Shown: positions 50,360 to 61,406 of the stretch, one piece after another | Numbering within the stretch: the first letter of the stretch is position 1 | Layout of the letters: each line of letters opens with the position of its first letter | Source: Dermacentor variabilis | Taxonomy: Eukaryota > Arthropoda > Arachnida > Ixodida > Ixodidae | Reading direction: 5' to 3' | DNA: 64,000 nt | Assembly (NCBI RefSeq): GCF_050947875.1 | Contig: NC_134569.1 | Coordinates: 208,947,627-209,011,626, forward strand | Position numbers and translations under genes: made by a program | Notes under the pieces: generated by a model | Database searches by the model: none | What the model was told of the DNA's origin: nothing | The model's input: only the letters and a program-made list of their open reading frames with translations

Positions 50360-50735
50360 GGTGCTTGTTTAAACATATACACAACAACCTTCGCTGCAGG
50401 TTTAAAACTATACACAACACCTTTTGCTGCAGGTTTAAAACTATACACAACACCTTTTGCTGCAGGTTTAAAACTATACACAACAACCTTCGCTGCAGCT
50501 TTAAAACTATACACAACAACCTTCGCTGCACGTTTAAAACTATACACAACAACCTTCACTGCAGATTTTAAAAAATATGCACTGCAGACTTTAAAAAAAC
50601 TGCAACAGCCTTTGCTGCAGATAAAAACTGCAGCAGCCTTTGCTGCAGATAAAAAAAAAACTGCACCAGTCCTTGCTGCAGATAAAAAAAAAAACTGCAG
50701 CAGCCTTGACTGCAGATAAAAAAATTAGCAAAATT
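50360..50735. repeat. 33-bp tandem repeat plus shorter derived units
   Basis: GCTGCAGG-TTTAAAACTATACACAACA units with GCTGCA starting near 50393, 50426, 50459, 50492 and 50525 (spacing 33), then decayed units of CTGCAG plus A-rich runs to about 50735. Because 33 is a multiple of three, long spurious frames appear on both strands. Located immediately after the stop of the Myb-like gene. Confidence 0.93.
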
Positions 50736-50740
50736 TTAAA

Positions 50741-53348
50741 TTATTGTGCAGGCCGCCGCAGTGCCGCTGCAATGGCCAGCGAGAGCGCCCCCACGCTGCG
50801 CAGCTCCTGCAAAGCCTGGCCCTGTTGCAGCAGGATGGCCTCCAGGGCTGTAGCCTGCCTGTCTGCAACCTCCCTGTGGAGCCTGGCCTCGGCTGCCAGC
50901 TGTTCGAGGGCCACAGCCTGGCGGGTGGCCGCATCCCGGAGCTCCGCAATCAGCTGGAAACGAAGAAATATGTCGCCAATGTCACCTCAGAATTCTTCGC
51001 TACCGACACTTCGCTGGGAGCTTCTGTTTATGTAGAGTCTCAGCGTGCACAACACATTCTGGCCGCTGAAAATCCACTGACCCAGCGGCATCCGTCAATT
51101 GTGCCGAGTTCTGCGCACAACCAATTCCCGTTGTTTGGACAGACGATAGTGGTGCCAGAATTCATTTTCTGTCACCTCCTCAAACGCATCTCACACCTCG
51201 AAGCACCTCTTCGTAAGAAGAAACCAAACAGCCCTTTTCAGGGCTACGCACCAGTTTGCCTGGCGGGCGATTGTGCAGTATCAGCGATTCTCTGTCCTGT
51301 ATACTGCTCCAGCATGCAAAACGTACCCCAACCAATGATCGAAGAAGGCGTGCATATGCGACGTTATAATTGCAAAAATGTACATTTGTACTTGGTGACT
51401 ATGCTGAGGATTTAGTTCCTTACATACTCAGGTTTGGTTTTCTGTAGGAGTGTGCAAATAGCAAATGTTTGGTACGAATTAACTTTGAAGAAAATACCTA
51501 ATAGAAAGACACTCCATCGAATACTGTAAAATAGCAAATATTCGTCCATAAATTACCTTATTTTTCATTTGCCCAGATTCACCATAAAGATTTTGTTTAA
51601 CTTCAAGGCAGAATGGCTGTTTATTGCACTTCAAAGTTATTGAAAAAAAATTCTCGGCTACATCCATTTGCATCCTATCTCTTTTTGAGATATATCCGCA
51701 GTGCACAGAAATAGTATCCACGAACCGTGTTGGTTTGCTGCTGCTGCTCACTGCTTCGGGTGTGCAGTTCCACTAGGCGTGGGAGGGCTTCACGGGCACC
51801 CGCCGGCGGCACTCGGCAGCGCCTTTGGCGTTGTGGTGCTGAAAGCATACAAGTTATGCTATTTTTTCACAGCAGAAGCCTATGTAACTCATGTTTAAAA
51901 GGAATGACATGGTAAGAAGCATCGCATGCCGATGGGTGATTCCATTAAACTGTTAATATTGGTACAGCTAACAGGACAAGGCGACTCCAACTTACGAGCT
52001 GGAGCACTCAGACACTCCTGGGCCGCATCCTGCTCGGCCACACCACCGGCACCGCGTGCAACGCTCTGAAAAGCCCGTTCAAGTAGGACACTGCTTTATG
52101 GACACCGAGTGCAATAAACGAAAAAAAAAATGCGATGTGTGCAAATTCACCTGCAAGCCACTGGTGCCGGGCGTCTCGCCAACCGAAACTGTAGGCTGGG
52201 CGGGCAATGGCTGCATGGGCTGAGGGCGCCGGAAGTCCCCAGCGAGAGCTCGCGCCTGCAGACTCTCATGTGGGGGGACCAACTGTAAGCATGTGTTGAG
52301 AATGTGTCACAAAACTTCTATGCACGCATAGCGATGTTTGTACCAGCAGCTACTAATGACAACTGATACGGTTTAATGTAGCGAGTCTGCACGTATGGGG
52401 GCAGTGCGCAGCTAGATTTTTTTCTTTTCGAGGGGTGTTTGAAAACATAGCAGGCTATCCACACAAAAACCTTCGAGAAGGGGGGGGGGGCGTGTTTGGT
52501 GCGCCAGCCACTGGCTATGCCCCTCAGTCGATGGTCTCAAACAGTTTCGAGCACGTAGGTTTCTCTAATATGCCTCAAAATTAAGTTCACGGGCGTCCTT
52601 TCACCACTGCAGATTCGACCGTTTCCGACAAAGTTCTAAGCAACACCGCCCTAGCGTGACCTTTTCCTAAACGTTTGTAGGCAAATGAACCCACTTTTTA
52701 CCGTCTCGACGCGACACGCTAGCGGATATTTTCGACGCCTAACGTGAGCTACACACCGTATCACGACATACGACACACTGTAATACGCTTTTTGTCACCG
52801 TAGGCCGCGCCGCATTGAACCTCGCTTGCCGAATTTCTGACGGTCACAAAGTGCTAGTTCAAAACACTTAGGTGATATTAGTATGCTAAGCCAGTGCTTA
52901 CCGCTTCCGACCGCCCGTACACAGCGGCTCGCCCACCATCCACCCGCGCGGTGCCGTTTAGCTGCAGGATGCGGCCGTGGAGTCCAGCGAGCTGACCGCC
53001 TCCGGTTCCCCTGTAAATAACAAACCGAGCATATGACACGACCGGCTGAAATGAATCCGCGCACGCTCACCTTTGCTGCTGCCTGACAAGGGCCAGCGCC
53101 TGGTCCGCGTAGAACCGCTGCTTCCGCCAGAAGGCCTGCCACTGCTGTACGGTCTTGCAAGCAGGGCCTTCGGCATCCAGCAGCGCCTTCAGCTGGACCC
53201 ACAGCGCCTCCTTGTCGGCCTTTGTGAGCGATGGTCCCAGTGGGTACGACGGCGTCACGAGGGCGGGATGCTCCTCCATAAAAGACAGGAGGAGCTCCCT
53301 CTGACGCGCCGAAACCCGGGGGCCGAGCGGCACGTTTCGGTGCGACAT
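50741..53348 (-). CDS. Harbinger B Myb/SANT-like accessory protein, six exons, open frame, 304 aa
   Basis: Exons 53348-53071, 53010-52902, 52282-52151, 52065-51996, 51838-51726 and 50953-50741; all borders GT-AG, phases close, 915 nt with stop TAA at 50743-50741. Start MSHRNVPLGPRVSARQ. Exon 1 is a Myb/SANT/MADF-like domain with the aromatic signature TVQQWQAFWRKQRF. Exon 2 is Gly-rich with GGGQLAGLHGRILQLNG; exons 3-5 form a Pro/Gln-rich linker. The last exon is a long coiled coil (ATRQAVALEQLAAEARLH, ATALEAILLQQGQALQEL) ending RRPAQ. The same architecture is seen in Harbinger A. Proteins of this kind bind the transposon ends and support nuclear import of the transposase. No lesion seen. Exons 4 and 5 are the least certain. 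Confidence 0.82.
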
Positions 53349-53698
53349 TTTGAAAAGTGCGCCGAGTAGACCGCTCTTCTTTTTTTTTCTCGCGCCGTGC
53401 GCAACACCACCTAGCTACCTTGCAGAAAAACTGATTCTAATAAATTGTAATAGTCGTACACATTACTATTTGAGAACGTGTTTGGGCTTAAGAATAAAAA
53501 TAAATTTTTTTCATACAGACATTTGATTTATTAGAAAGCGAAAACCATTTCGGTGTATAGTATATGGTCCATAAGCAGACGACCGACGAGGCAACGCAAC
53601 GTCCGGGGAGTTCATCGTTTGCTGATTGGCTGCTCTCTCGTCCCCTTGTCACAAATTTTGCATACTGCCAATTCGTGTCGTTGCAGCAACTGAACAGA

Positions 53699-53733
53699 AC
53701 GCGTATCGAACAATTTATCTCCGATCGCGCCCC
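53699..53733 (-). repeat. Right terminal inverted repeat of Harbinger B
   Basis: Reverse complement begins GGGGCGCGATCGGAGATAAA; pairs with 47079-47115. Confidence 0.82.
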
Positions 53734-54822
53734 AAGTGACCGACCGGCGCCAGTTACGGCCGTGTTCTAAACATCTATCCACGATCCTCTGCTGTCTGCA
53801 AAGCTAACCTCAATGCTATGTATCGCGGAAGAATTGCAGCCGTCCCTGGCTCAGTTCCAGACGGATTCGCCTATGCTTCCATTTCTTGATACAGCATTGG
53901 AAAATCTTCTGCGATCACAATGAGTAGAATAGTAAAGAAAGAAGTGATGGTGGCAGCGGACAGTCCGTTGAAGTTGATAAAGGTCGACATGGACCAGCCT
54001 GCCGACATTCTTGCGACGCCCAAGATCTACCTTGGCTTTGCTACGAAGAATGCGCTCCGAAAGGCCCCGAAACCCTCATGTGTGACTGTTTTTGAGTTCA
54101 GAAAAGACTGCGCCGCTTTCATAAAGAACTGCGCCAAAAAGTTTGCGGAAAGATCGCTGTTGAAGTTTAAGCTGACGAGGGGATCGTCCCCTCTGGATGC
54201 CGAGTGCGTGCTGATTCCCGAGCTTGGGGAAAGGCGCTTAACTGATGCCCTCGAAGTTGTGACGGAACACCAATGGATGACCGGAGCAGAAGCTGATCGG
54301 GCTATGTGGTCCTACAAGCATGTCTCATCCTTAGCCTCGGCGCAAGCGGCGTTGAAAAATTTTGACAGGAGCACGGATCGGCTGGATACCCTTTGGGCAG
54401 GAATCTGTGGTTCAGACAAGGAACTATTCACTTTTGCCAAGCTGATTCTCTCTCTTTGGCACGGAAATGCGTCTGTCGAGCGGGGATTTTCTGTTAACAA
54501 GGGCTCTCTTGTCGAATATCATAAGGAACAGTCTCTGGTCACCCAACGAATCGTCTTTGACGCCGTGTCATCGGCTGGAGGAGTTGCCAGCGTACAAGTG
54601 ACCAAGTGAATGCGTCAAATGGTCCGTGGGGCGAACGCACGGGGGAAGGCGGAGCTAGAAAGGACGAAAACAGAAAGGGCCGACGCACTGAAGAACGAAC
54701 AAGAACGGAAGCGTGTCGCCGCATCTTTGAGGGAGCTTGAGCTAAAGAAACAGAAAGTGTTGGTTGACACAGAGATACAGGTATCCCTCATTCAAACTGT
54801 AATAAACTCTCTAAAACAATGA

Positions 54823-56864
54823 AAACTGGGGCGTTGTGCGCGAGCTGAGCGTATATCAAGACAGTTGAGGTTGACTTTGCAGCTGTTGAGAGAGAATCAC
54901 TTGTGGTAAAGTTCCGGCCTCAAACCAAATTACTTGCTATCATTTGATAAAGATAGCTCATTTTGAAAAATATTTCCTTCTGTGTGCACCTCCTTTTTAT
55001 TTGTATTTGAAAATATTCGAGTCAATTTGCAATCGGTAATATCATTCTTTTTCGAGAGTATCTTACTTGATGTGCATTTTACTAACCCCTTCTTTCTGTT
55101 TTCTTTTTGAAGGAAGTAAACACTACACCTTACTACTAAAACTGGATTAAGTGTTTTTATTACAGTGGAGGCAATTATATGGTCACTACAGGTGCGTTTT
55201 TACCGTCGCGATAAAATCGTCGGCGTGCCCCGCATGCTGTATGTGCGAGTGAAAGCCTGCGCCGGTGAGCCGTTGCTAACGGCTCAATCTCGCGCACTCA
55301 AAGAGAGGAATGCGGCGAGGAAGTGTGCTGTCTTCCGTCACGCGCAAGGCACCAGGGGAGCGTATTTAAAATTGCTCGTAGATACAGCGGGGCGTGCCAC
55401 TTTTGACGGAGGTCGACGTACTGCGCAGGCGCGAGTAAGAGCGGGCGCGAGAGAGACATTCTGGGGGCTTTTGCTCCTTGAATATTGGCCTCGAGCTCCA
55501 CCACTGGAAAAGCTGGCGCCACCGTCGGCGTGACGTGCTAGGAGGGATCACGTAGACATAGCGACCGCGTCGACTCCTTCGGGCGCGCCGAAGCTAGCTG
55601 AAAACAAGTTTAAATTCCCTCGTACGCTGCGGTCCTCATTTAGTGGCGAAATTTTCCCGCTTCAAGTGTCTCCTTTACAAAGCTTCAAAGCACTACAATA
55701 GGTAGTGGCTGCCTTTAAAGGCGCGCAACGTGGTAGGCTACTGCTCGGTGCCGCAGTGCCGGACGTACGCAACGGAGCCCGGTGTCAGCTTTATTCACAC
55801 GTAGCCGCAAGACAAGAAGCTGCGTGAAGCTTGGCTCGCGAAACAAAACCGGCAAACAGTCACCGGCTACAACTCGGGTATGCAGCAAGCAACGCGAGGA
55901 AGATTTCTGCTACGGCTCCCGGTCTGCGATGTTCTGAAAACGCGCACTGAGACGCTCGTCCGAGTCCGCTGCCTGACTAATGTCATGACGGTTTGGTCTA
56001 TGAACTTTTCAGTGCTATAGATACTGGCTAGTTCAGTGGAGTGGAAAGGCAGCAGTAAGAAGCACATTTAAAGAAAAGCATGGCATATGGTCATGTTTGT
56101 GTTATGAATTAATGCACCGATTACAAAAAAGGAGCAGCGGGAAATTGTACGCTGAGAACACCGATAAACATACAGTGCGACGCAACTCGAGAAATAATAT
56201 TGAAAGGTCAAACAATTTAGAAGAAAAAAAAAGATAGAATCGTCGCGACGGCACATCACAGTCCCCGTAGGCGTCGAAGTCTCTAAAATGAAATTATTTT
56301 TAAACAGCAGCTCTGATAGCGCCCACGCAACAATGGTTGCTTGTATACTGTCAAATGCTCATATTCTGCGTCCTAAAGCTCATGGCACGGTGCGAAAACG
56401 CGCGCGCGGAGAAAGCGAAACAGTGCGCGGACAAGCATGCAGACGCGCAGTCGGTCGCTGCGAATCTTCGCGATCGCTGCATTGCGGCTTCGTTCTATTA
56501 CGCTCCAGTTAGTTATACAAACTCTGTAAGAACGTATTTCACATAGTTTGCTCTCAGCGTTTACCTGCCTTTCACGCAAGAAGCCGGTTCGGGAGACTCC
56601 ATCGCGGCGACCGCGCGCAGTGGCGTATTCAGTAAACTGTACGTATTCGGTAAAGAGATAGCGTCTGTAAACGATTGTGTGCTTTCAGTTTGCCCAAGAT
56701 TATTATTTAGACAGTAAGAAACTTCTCTCGTTTCGAAAGTACTTACAGAAATGTCCGGGAGAGCAAGCGCGTGGTGTTTTCAGTGAGCGCTGACAGCAAA
56801 ACCTATGAGCGCGCCGCGTGATCCCGCTTCCGATAGATGGCGACTCCGTAACTCCTCGCCGCCA
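54823..56864. other. No gene recognised downstream of the hAT transposase
   Basis: Includes at 55415-55495 a GC-rich stretch (reversed: CAAGGAGCAAAAGCCCCCAG, then CTCTTACTCGCGCCTGCGCA) that recurs in opposite orientation at about 61408-61475. No coding features. Confidence 0.45.
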
Positions 56865-57762
56865 ATATGACTCAGCTTAGGCACTACGGAGGAGGTTTCT
56901 TAGCGCATGTTGTAGGCGTTTGTCCCTAGGCGTGCCGGCATTGCGGAGTGGGGTCGAGTTTGTTTACGCTCAGACGCTGGCTGCGGCGGGCACTGACGCC
57001 CGATTTGGCGACCGCTGTGTCGCAATACTGTCTCGCGCCTGCGGCGCTCGTACTAAGTCAGTTGAGCGCAAGTGGTTGAAAGGCCGCGGATGACGATGAC
57101 TGACTCAGTCAGTACCAGCGCCGCAGGCGCGAGAATGTCTGCCTCTGAACGTACGTCGAACAAAGTTCTGACTGGCGTTGCAGAAGTCGCGGGGCGCGGT
57201 AGTGCTCGATCTTAGCGTCACAAGTTGGCGGCTCGATGTAATTATGTTTATTCAATCGTGTGTTTTACTAAGTTTAACAACGTGTCATTATTTCGCGTTA
57301 TTGGCGGCGCCTCCAGGACACCAAAGCCAGAACTCGGACTGGTCCGTGGGTTGGGCCTCGCCGATGCTTGCGCGTGCCTGGGGTGTATAAGATGGAATGT
57401 CCGTTATCGCAGACAGCCAACTTTTTACGCGAGCACCCCCTGGCACGCTTCGGCCTCCGCGGCACCAACCCACGGGGTGCCCTGCTTCCAGCTTTGATCC
57501 CCCCGCTACCCCTTGGGTGCCCTGGAGATGCTGCGCCGCCTGCTTTACTATAAACTCAGGTGATCTCCCGAGTCCTCCGTTTACCGCTTACATGTGCCCT
57601 CCTGGAGCAGTGCTTGTAAAAAATCCAATCTATCGTCGCGACAAAAAAAGCGACCCGCGGCTTATACAACCTTTCCCCTTCATATACAGCGATCACCAAA
57701 TGGGGCGTCCGTGCCCACACGCGCTAAGAAACCTCCTCCGTAGTACCTAGGCAGAGTCATAT
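56865..57762. mobile_element. Inverted-repeat element, about 0.9 kb, MITE-like
   Basis: Arms 56865-56909 and 57718-57762 are reverse complements over about 43 bp with few mismatches (CTACGGAGGAGGTTTCTTAG core, ATATGACTC at the outer edge). No coding capacity seen inside. It abuts copy 2 of the THAP element. Confidence 0.62.
57306..57619 (+). repeat. About 300-bp repeat, inverted relative of 58366-58584
   Basis: Starts GGCGCCTCCAGGACACCAAAG, contains GGTGTATAAGATGG and ends ACATGTGCCCTCCTGGAGCA plus GTGCTTGTAAAAAA. The same landmarks in the same order occur reversed at 58584-58366. A TATAAGAT motif lies at the same relative position in both. Confidence 0.7.
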
Positions 57763-57788
57763 AGACGAGGCAACCTAAAGTTTGCCAG

Positions 57789-57796
57789 CGCGGCAC
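57789..57796 (+). repeat. 8-bp target duplication, left
   Basis: CGCGGCAC, repeated at 59652-59659; single in the uninterrupted copy at 42874-42881. Confidence 0.9.
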
Positions 57797-59651
57797 TAAA
57801 GCCCCTCAATCTCCCAAAGTAGCGCCATTCACTTCCCTCCTCCTCCGCTCGGCGCGGCCTCGACGGTGGCGCCGTCGGTGGTGGGCCTGCCGTAGCAGAC
57901 GACGGCTAACACGCTACGGGAGGAAATCCGCAGAAAAGTTCGTTCGAGCCCTGCGGAGCTGTTTTTTCAATCGAGATCTTTCTTCGTCAGTCGGTAACTG
58001 GCCTTTAGAATTTCGTGTTCGAATTGTGGAAGAAATAGAGAAAAGGACCATTATCAAGGCGTATTTAAGGCGTAAAGCGCGCGACGTTGAGAGTTCGTGT
58101 TGCTGAAACACGACGCATGCACGCGGTGTACTCAAACACGCGTGTAACTATCAAAGTTTCAGGTGTTGACTGCGTGAAAGTATGTGTACGTGGTTTCGTA
58201 GGTTCATTTACGTACCTGCAGGATACTTTTGTTCGGCCGGCGCGTGAGAGATTGCTGACCGCACACAGGCGGAATGGCTGTGTGCGGTCAGCAATGCCTG
58301 GCAACAGGGCCGTTTTTTCCATTGCGGGGTGCTTTGGTAATTGTGACGATATATTATTTTTTTTTTACAAGCACTACTCCAGGAGGGCACATGTAGTTGC
58401 TAACGGAGGCCTCTGAAGAGCACGTGACATTGCAATAATGCAGGCGTCGCAGGGAGTGTTCGCATACAAAATTGACTGTCCGCAATCTTATACCCCCTTG
58501 GCATACACAGGCTTCGGCGGGCCCCATCTAGCCCTGGTTCTAGCTTTGGTGTTCCCGTTGCCGCTTTGGTGCCCTGGAGGCGCCGTCAATAATACGAAAT
58601 AATGACAAGGTATTACAACTAGTAAATAAAGTTTATTGAAGAAATACAATCGCGCCGAGGCGCCAACTTCTAAAGCAGCGCTAGCGCGCCCGCGCGAGTA
58701 TTATGAAACGCCAACAAGGAATTTACCGGCCCACGTACGACTCTACGATCAAAGTGCACGTTAAACATCCCCAGGCGAGCTCGATAAAGTTATGCGGAGC
58801 CATCCGCTACGACCTGCATTCTAGCTTTAGTCGCTTCGGAACATTAAAAACGTTAATCACCACAAACCAAATCAATACATGCGGGCGTACATTCGAAGCT
58901 AAAAGACTGCATCGTAAGTCATATTGAGCCTTGCAAAAACATCGAGAATGTGTTAACTTCTGGTGTAGCTCAAAACACACCCTGAATAAAGTCGCTTTTA
59001 TGTCACAGGCCAGCTGCAGATGCGTGCATTTCACCGCAAGACGAAACTACATGAAACAAAGAGAGCACATTCGAAAAAAAAAGTCAAACAACGCGCTTAA
59101 AACCACGCAGAGCATGAGCACACACTTTTTCGAAGCGTAAGGCGTGAACTAGGCTCTAAATAAGAGGTTGTGACTAGCCGTGCGTTCTTTGCCACTTCCT
59201 CGAAGTCAGCCCGCCCGATCCTGCGAATCCACAATTCTTTTTGCGTTGTGCCCGCCGGATGGCAAAGCAAAAAGCTTTTTGCCCTCGCTGTGTCTGTTGC
59301 GGCAACCGAAGGCGCAGTGGCTTGGCATCGCAATTAAGTTCTCGGCCCTACACATTCTATTACGCTAACGCACTCCGTCAGTTCGCCTGCCGTACTTTCG
59401 TCGCGCAGGCCCAACAATGGAGGTCGGCGCGCGCTGGAAAGAAAAAAATATAGAAAAGCGCGGCGCCTGCTCCGCGCTGGAAACAAAAAATATAGAAAAG
59501 CGCGGCGCCTGCTTCCACGTGACACAGATTGGCCAATGGGAGAGCGGAGGAGGCTGGGGCGACAGGAGGCGTGGAGGAGGACGCGCCAGGGTGAGCGGGG
59601 TGTCGGAAAGATCTAAGAATGGCGCTACTTTTGAAAAATTGAGGGGCTTTA
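57797..59651. mobile_element. Non-coding inverted-repeat element, 1855 bp, with 8-bp target duplication
   Basis: Ends TAAAGCCCCTCAA / TTGAGGGGCTTTA are perfect inverted repeats for 13 bp and similar for about 35 bp (through AAAGTAGCGCCATTC). Flanked by CGCGGCAC on both sides, so it fits an element making 8-bp duplications (hAT- or P-like), non-autonomous. It contains a 45-bp tandem duplicate (AAAAATATAGAAAAGCGCGG at about 59447 and 59490) and the 58366-58584 repeat. Confidence 0.85.
58366..58584 (-). repeat. About 220-bp repeat, inverted relative of 57306-57619
   Basis: Read reversed: GGCGCCTCCAGGGCACCAAAG ... GGGGTATAAGATTG ... ACATGTGCCCTCCTGGAGTA ... GTGCTTGTAAAAAA. Confidence 0.7.
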
Positions 59652-59659
59652 CGCGGCAC
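59652..59659 (+). repeat. 8-bp target duplication, right
   Basis: CGCGGCAC, partner of 57789-57796. Confidence 0.9.
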
Positions 59660-59804
59660 CAGCGCCGCATGCTCCCCTAGCGGACCGAGGGAAGTTTCGA
59701 AGGTCGTCGCTGCGCTAGCGCGCTCGCCCGTGTTCTGTACGGCGGCAGCGCTCGTGCGCGTGGTTTTTGCGTTGCCGAGTGCGACCTCATCAGCCAGAAA
59801 AGGT

Positions 59805-59953
59805 GGCACGCAATACTGCTGTGTTGTTCATTGCCACAGCAGCCTCGAAGACACGAAAGGTCGTACGCCTCCCGTGAAGTTATACAGATTTCTGGGGAAG
59901 TGGTACGAGAAGGACAGACGACAAGCATGGATAACTGCAGTGCGCCGAGTTAA
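59805..59953 (+). pseudogene. THAP-domain exon 1 (copy 2), partner exon deleted
   Basis: Open frame YCCVVHCHSSLEDTKGRTPP, VKLYRFLGKWYEKDRRQAW, ITAVRRV; the exon is not frameshifted here, unlike copy 1. Donor-like GTTAA|GTCAGT at 59954. The second exon carrying the C..H half of the finger (44241-44410 in copy 1) is missing, because the sequence between about 60570 and 60600 skips the corresponding 600 bp. The domain cannot be completed, so this is a broken gene. Confidence 0.68.
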
Positions 59954-60714
59954 GTCAGTCTTACTTTCGCATTCGAGTGCAACATCACGGCCGCTCGATG
60001 AAAGCGGAATAGTGATATGCCTGTTTTCAGCGCACGGCCGTTTGTTTAGTCGTGTTGCGTGGTTGAATTGTGGTGACATCCGCCGTTTGTTGGCGGTAAA
60101 TGCATGCGTGTTGCGCCGCTAAGCTCGACGACGCGAGCTCGATTCCCGGCCACGGCGGCTGCATTTAGAAGGGGCGAAATGCAAGAACACTTTTGTTACC
60201 GTGTGCTTTGATGCTTGCGCACGTTGAAGAATCCCCGGAGGTTAAAATTATTGCTGAGACTCCGCATTACAGCGTGCATCACAATGATATCGTGGTTTTG
60301 GCATGGCTATCACACTTAAAACCCCCGAATTTATTTGATTGCACTGTTCCTTCCCACGCGATCGGCAAAAACGAGCTCAAGAGAGTTATTTCCCTTTTCC
60401 AAACGCTGCAAGTTACATTACTAGTTGTGTAGATGACGAAAGGGGCCGCGCGCTACCTTTGTGTGGTGGCAGACCGTATTTAATGCAAGCCGCGGTCGTC
60501 GCGTGCGTCGGTAAGCGGCAGATCGGAAAGTAGCCGCTCGAGACGTGCGCGTCATGTTTGTTGTTTGGCTCTTCTTTCTAGGTGTCTAAGTGTGCAAGTG
60601 TCATAACTTGTAGTGGTAGCACTCTTGTAGAATAATATATGCACACAATATGCAAACATATTATTAGGAGTAATTGAATTCCCACAAGAAATAGGCACAC
60701 ATACTATCTCATTG

Positions 60715-61338
60715 CTATGCGATGCAGATGGGAGCGGCGCCAAACAGACCAATGGCAATCACAGCAGTCTTCTCAGCAGTCAGCACCACCGGGACGTGTG
60801 CTTTCGTACTGCAGCGACACAACTCTTGAGCAGCAGCAAGACACATGTGAAACAGACTCCGGAACATGCCTTTGTGAAGTGACGTAACCGTCAAGAAGGA
60901 GCCTAATGGATCTGCCGTCATCGAGTAGTATGACATCAGAAGTTCCTGCTGCCAGTGTGACTTATGTTGTAATTGAAATAAAAGTGGCTAAATTTCTGAA
61001 CATGGTGCGTACCTCTAACTCGACGTCGTATACGATCTTGTCGGACACCTGTGACACGCAATTGGCTTTAACTGTCACATCACCGTCCTCACTTTGTTCA
61101 ACGCCGTACACGTGCGGAAGTAGACGCTACCTTTTCGTGAGCTTGCCGCCACGAAAAAAACGGTCGGCGTCGGCATCCTTCTTGAAACACCACTGCAATC
61201 GTTGCATAGCTGTTGCGCAAGCAGGCGATCTGCCGCCGTCGAAAACGGAGCGCCGAGAGCACGAGCAGCGAAGAAAAGCGCGGACCAAACAATGTAAACA
61301 AGGCGGAGACTGCGCAACGGCGCGACCGCGCCGCTTGA
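60715..61338 (-). pseudogene. Unknown protein paired with the THAP gene (copy 2), one nonsense codon
   Basis: Second exon 60948-60715 open for 78 codons (SYYSMTADPLGSF, LFHMCLAAAQELC, AHVPVVLTAEKTAVI), the same length as in copy 1. First exon, to 61013, keeps DGDVTVKANC and SDKIVYDVELE but has a TAG at 61127-61129 (LTKR-stop-RLLPH). The intron is 64 bp (GTACGC...GCTGGCAG-type ends). Function unknown. Confidence 0.5.
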
Positions 61339-61406
61339 CGTTTCCACATTGGGGGCGCTGTCAGGAGGCGCAGTAGCGCCGCCTGGCCGTTGTTTTCTCG
61401 TGTATA

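Larger units (their letters stand above)
47079..53733. mobile_element. PIF/Harbinger DNA transposon, 6.7 kb, both genes open ('Harbinger B')
   Basis: Imperfect terminal inverted repeats: left GGGGTGCGATCGGAGAT, right (reversed) GGGGCGCGATCGGAGAT, continuing as TTGTTCG and CGCGTTC blocks for about 35 bp. Inserted in the hAT-type transposase. Contains a plus-strand DDE transposase (47397-49396) and a convergent Myb/SANT-like gene (53348-50741). Both spliced frames are free of stops. The flanking triplets (ACA left, AAG right) do not match, though a 3-bp duplication fits the host reading frame. Confidence 0.85.
45883..54822 (+). pseudogene. hAT-type transposase-like gene, interrupted by Harbinger B
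   Basis: Left part 45883-47078: a BED-like finger region (AFCTLCRKQLSLSNMGRRAV, SESKKH-like end), LVLAFDESLNKVAQKEQMDV (RNase H-like core), then several frame changes with GFLRAMYNLFKCVPARR and ISRALEILPYLKLYVES. Right part 53734-54822: APVTAVF, a TAA at 53767-53769, HDPLLSAKL, EELQPSLAQF, a one-base shift near 53918, then 229 open codons ending with the C-terminal hAT-like block LSLWHGNASVERGFSVNK. A TGA (54607-54609) separates a Lys/Glu-rich coiled-coil tail to 54822. Removing Harbinger B plus three bases rejoins the frame at the insertion site. Not functional. Likely the transposase of the 32.7-kb composite. Confidence 0.78.
57760..61406. mobile_element. Two-gene THAP element of unknown type, copy 2
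   Basis: Left end TATAGACGAGGCAACC, right end (reversed) TATACACGAGAAAACAAC. Collinear with 42845-45246 but enlarged by an insertion at 57797-59651 and reduced by a deletion of about 600 bp that removes the second THAP exon. Includes the same Ruka-like stretch (about 60130-60340). Confidence 0.62.

Noticed and set aside
50360..50735. CRISPR-like array or a repeat protein (long frames on both strands)
   Set aside because: Units are contiguous 33-bp tandem repeats without unique spacers; frames are open only because 33 is divisible by three.
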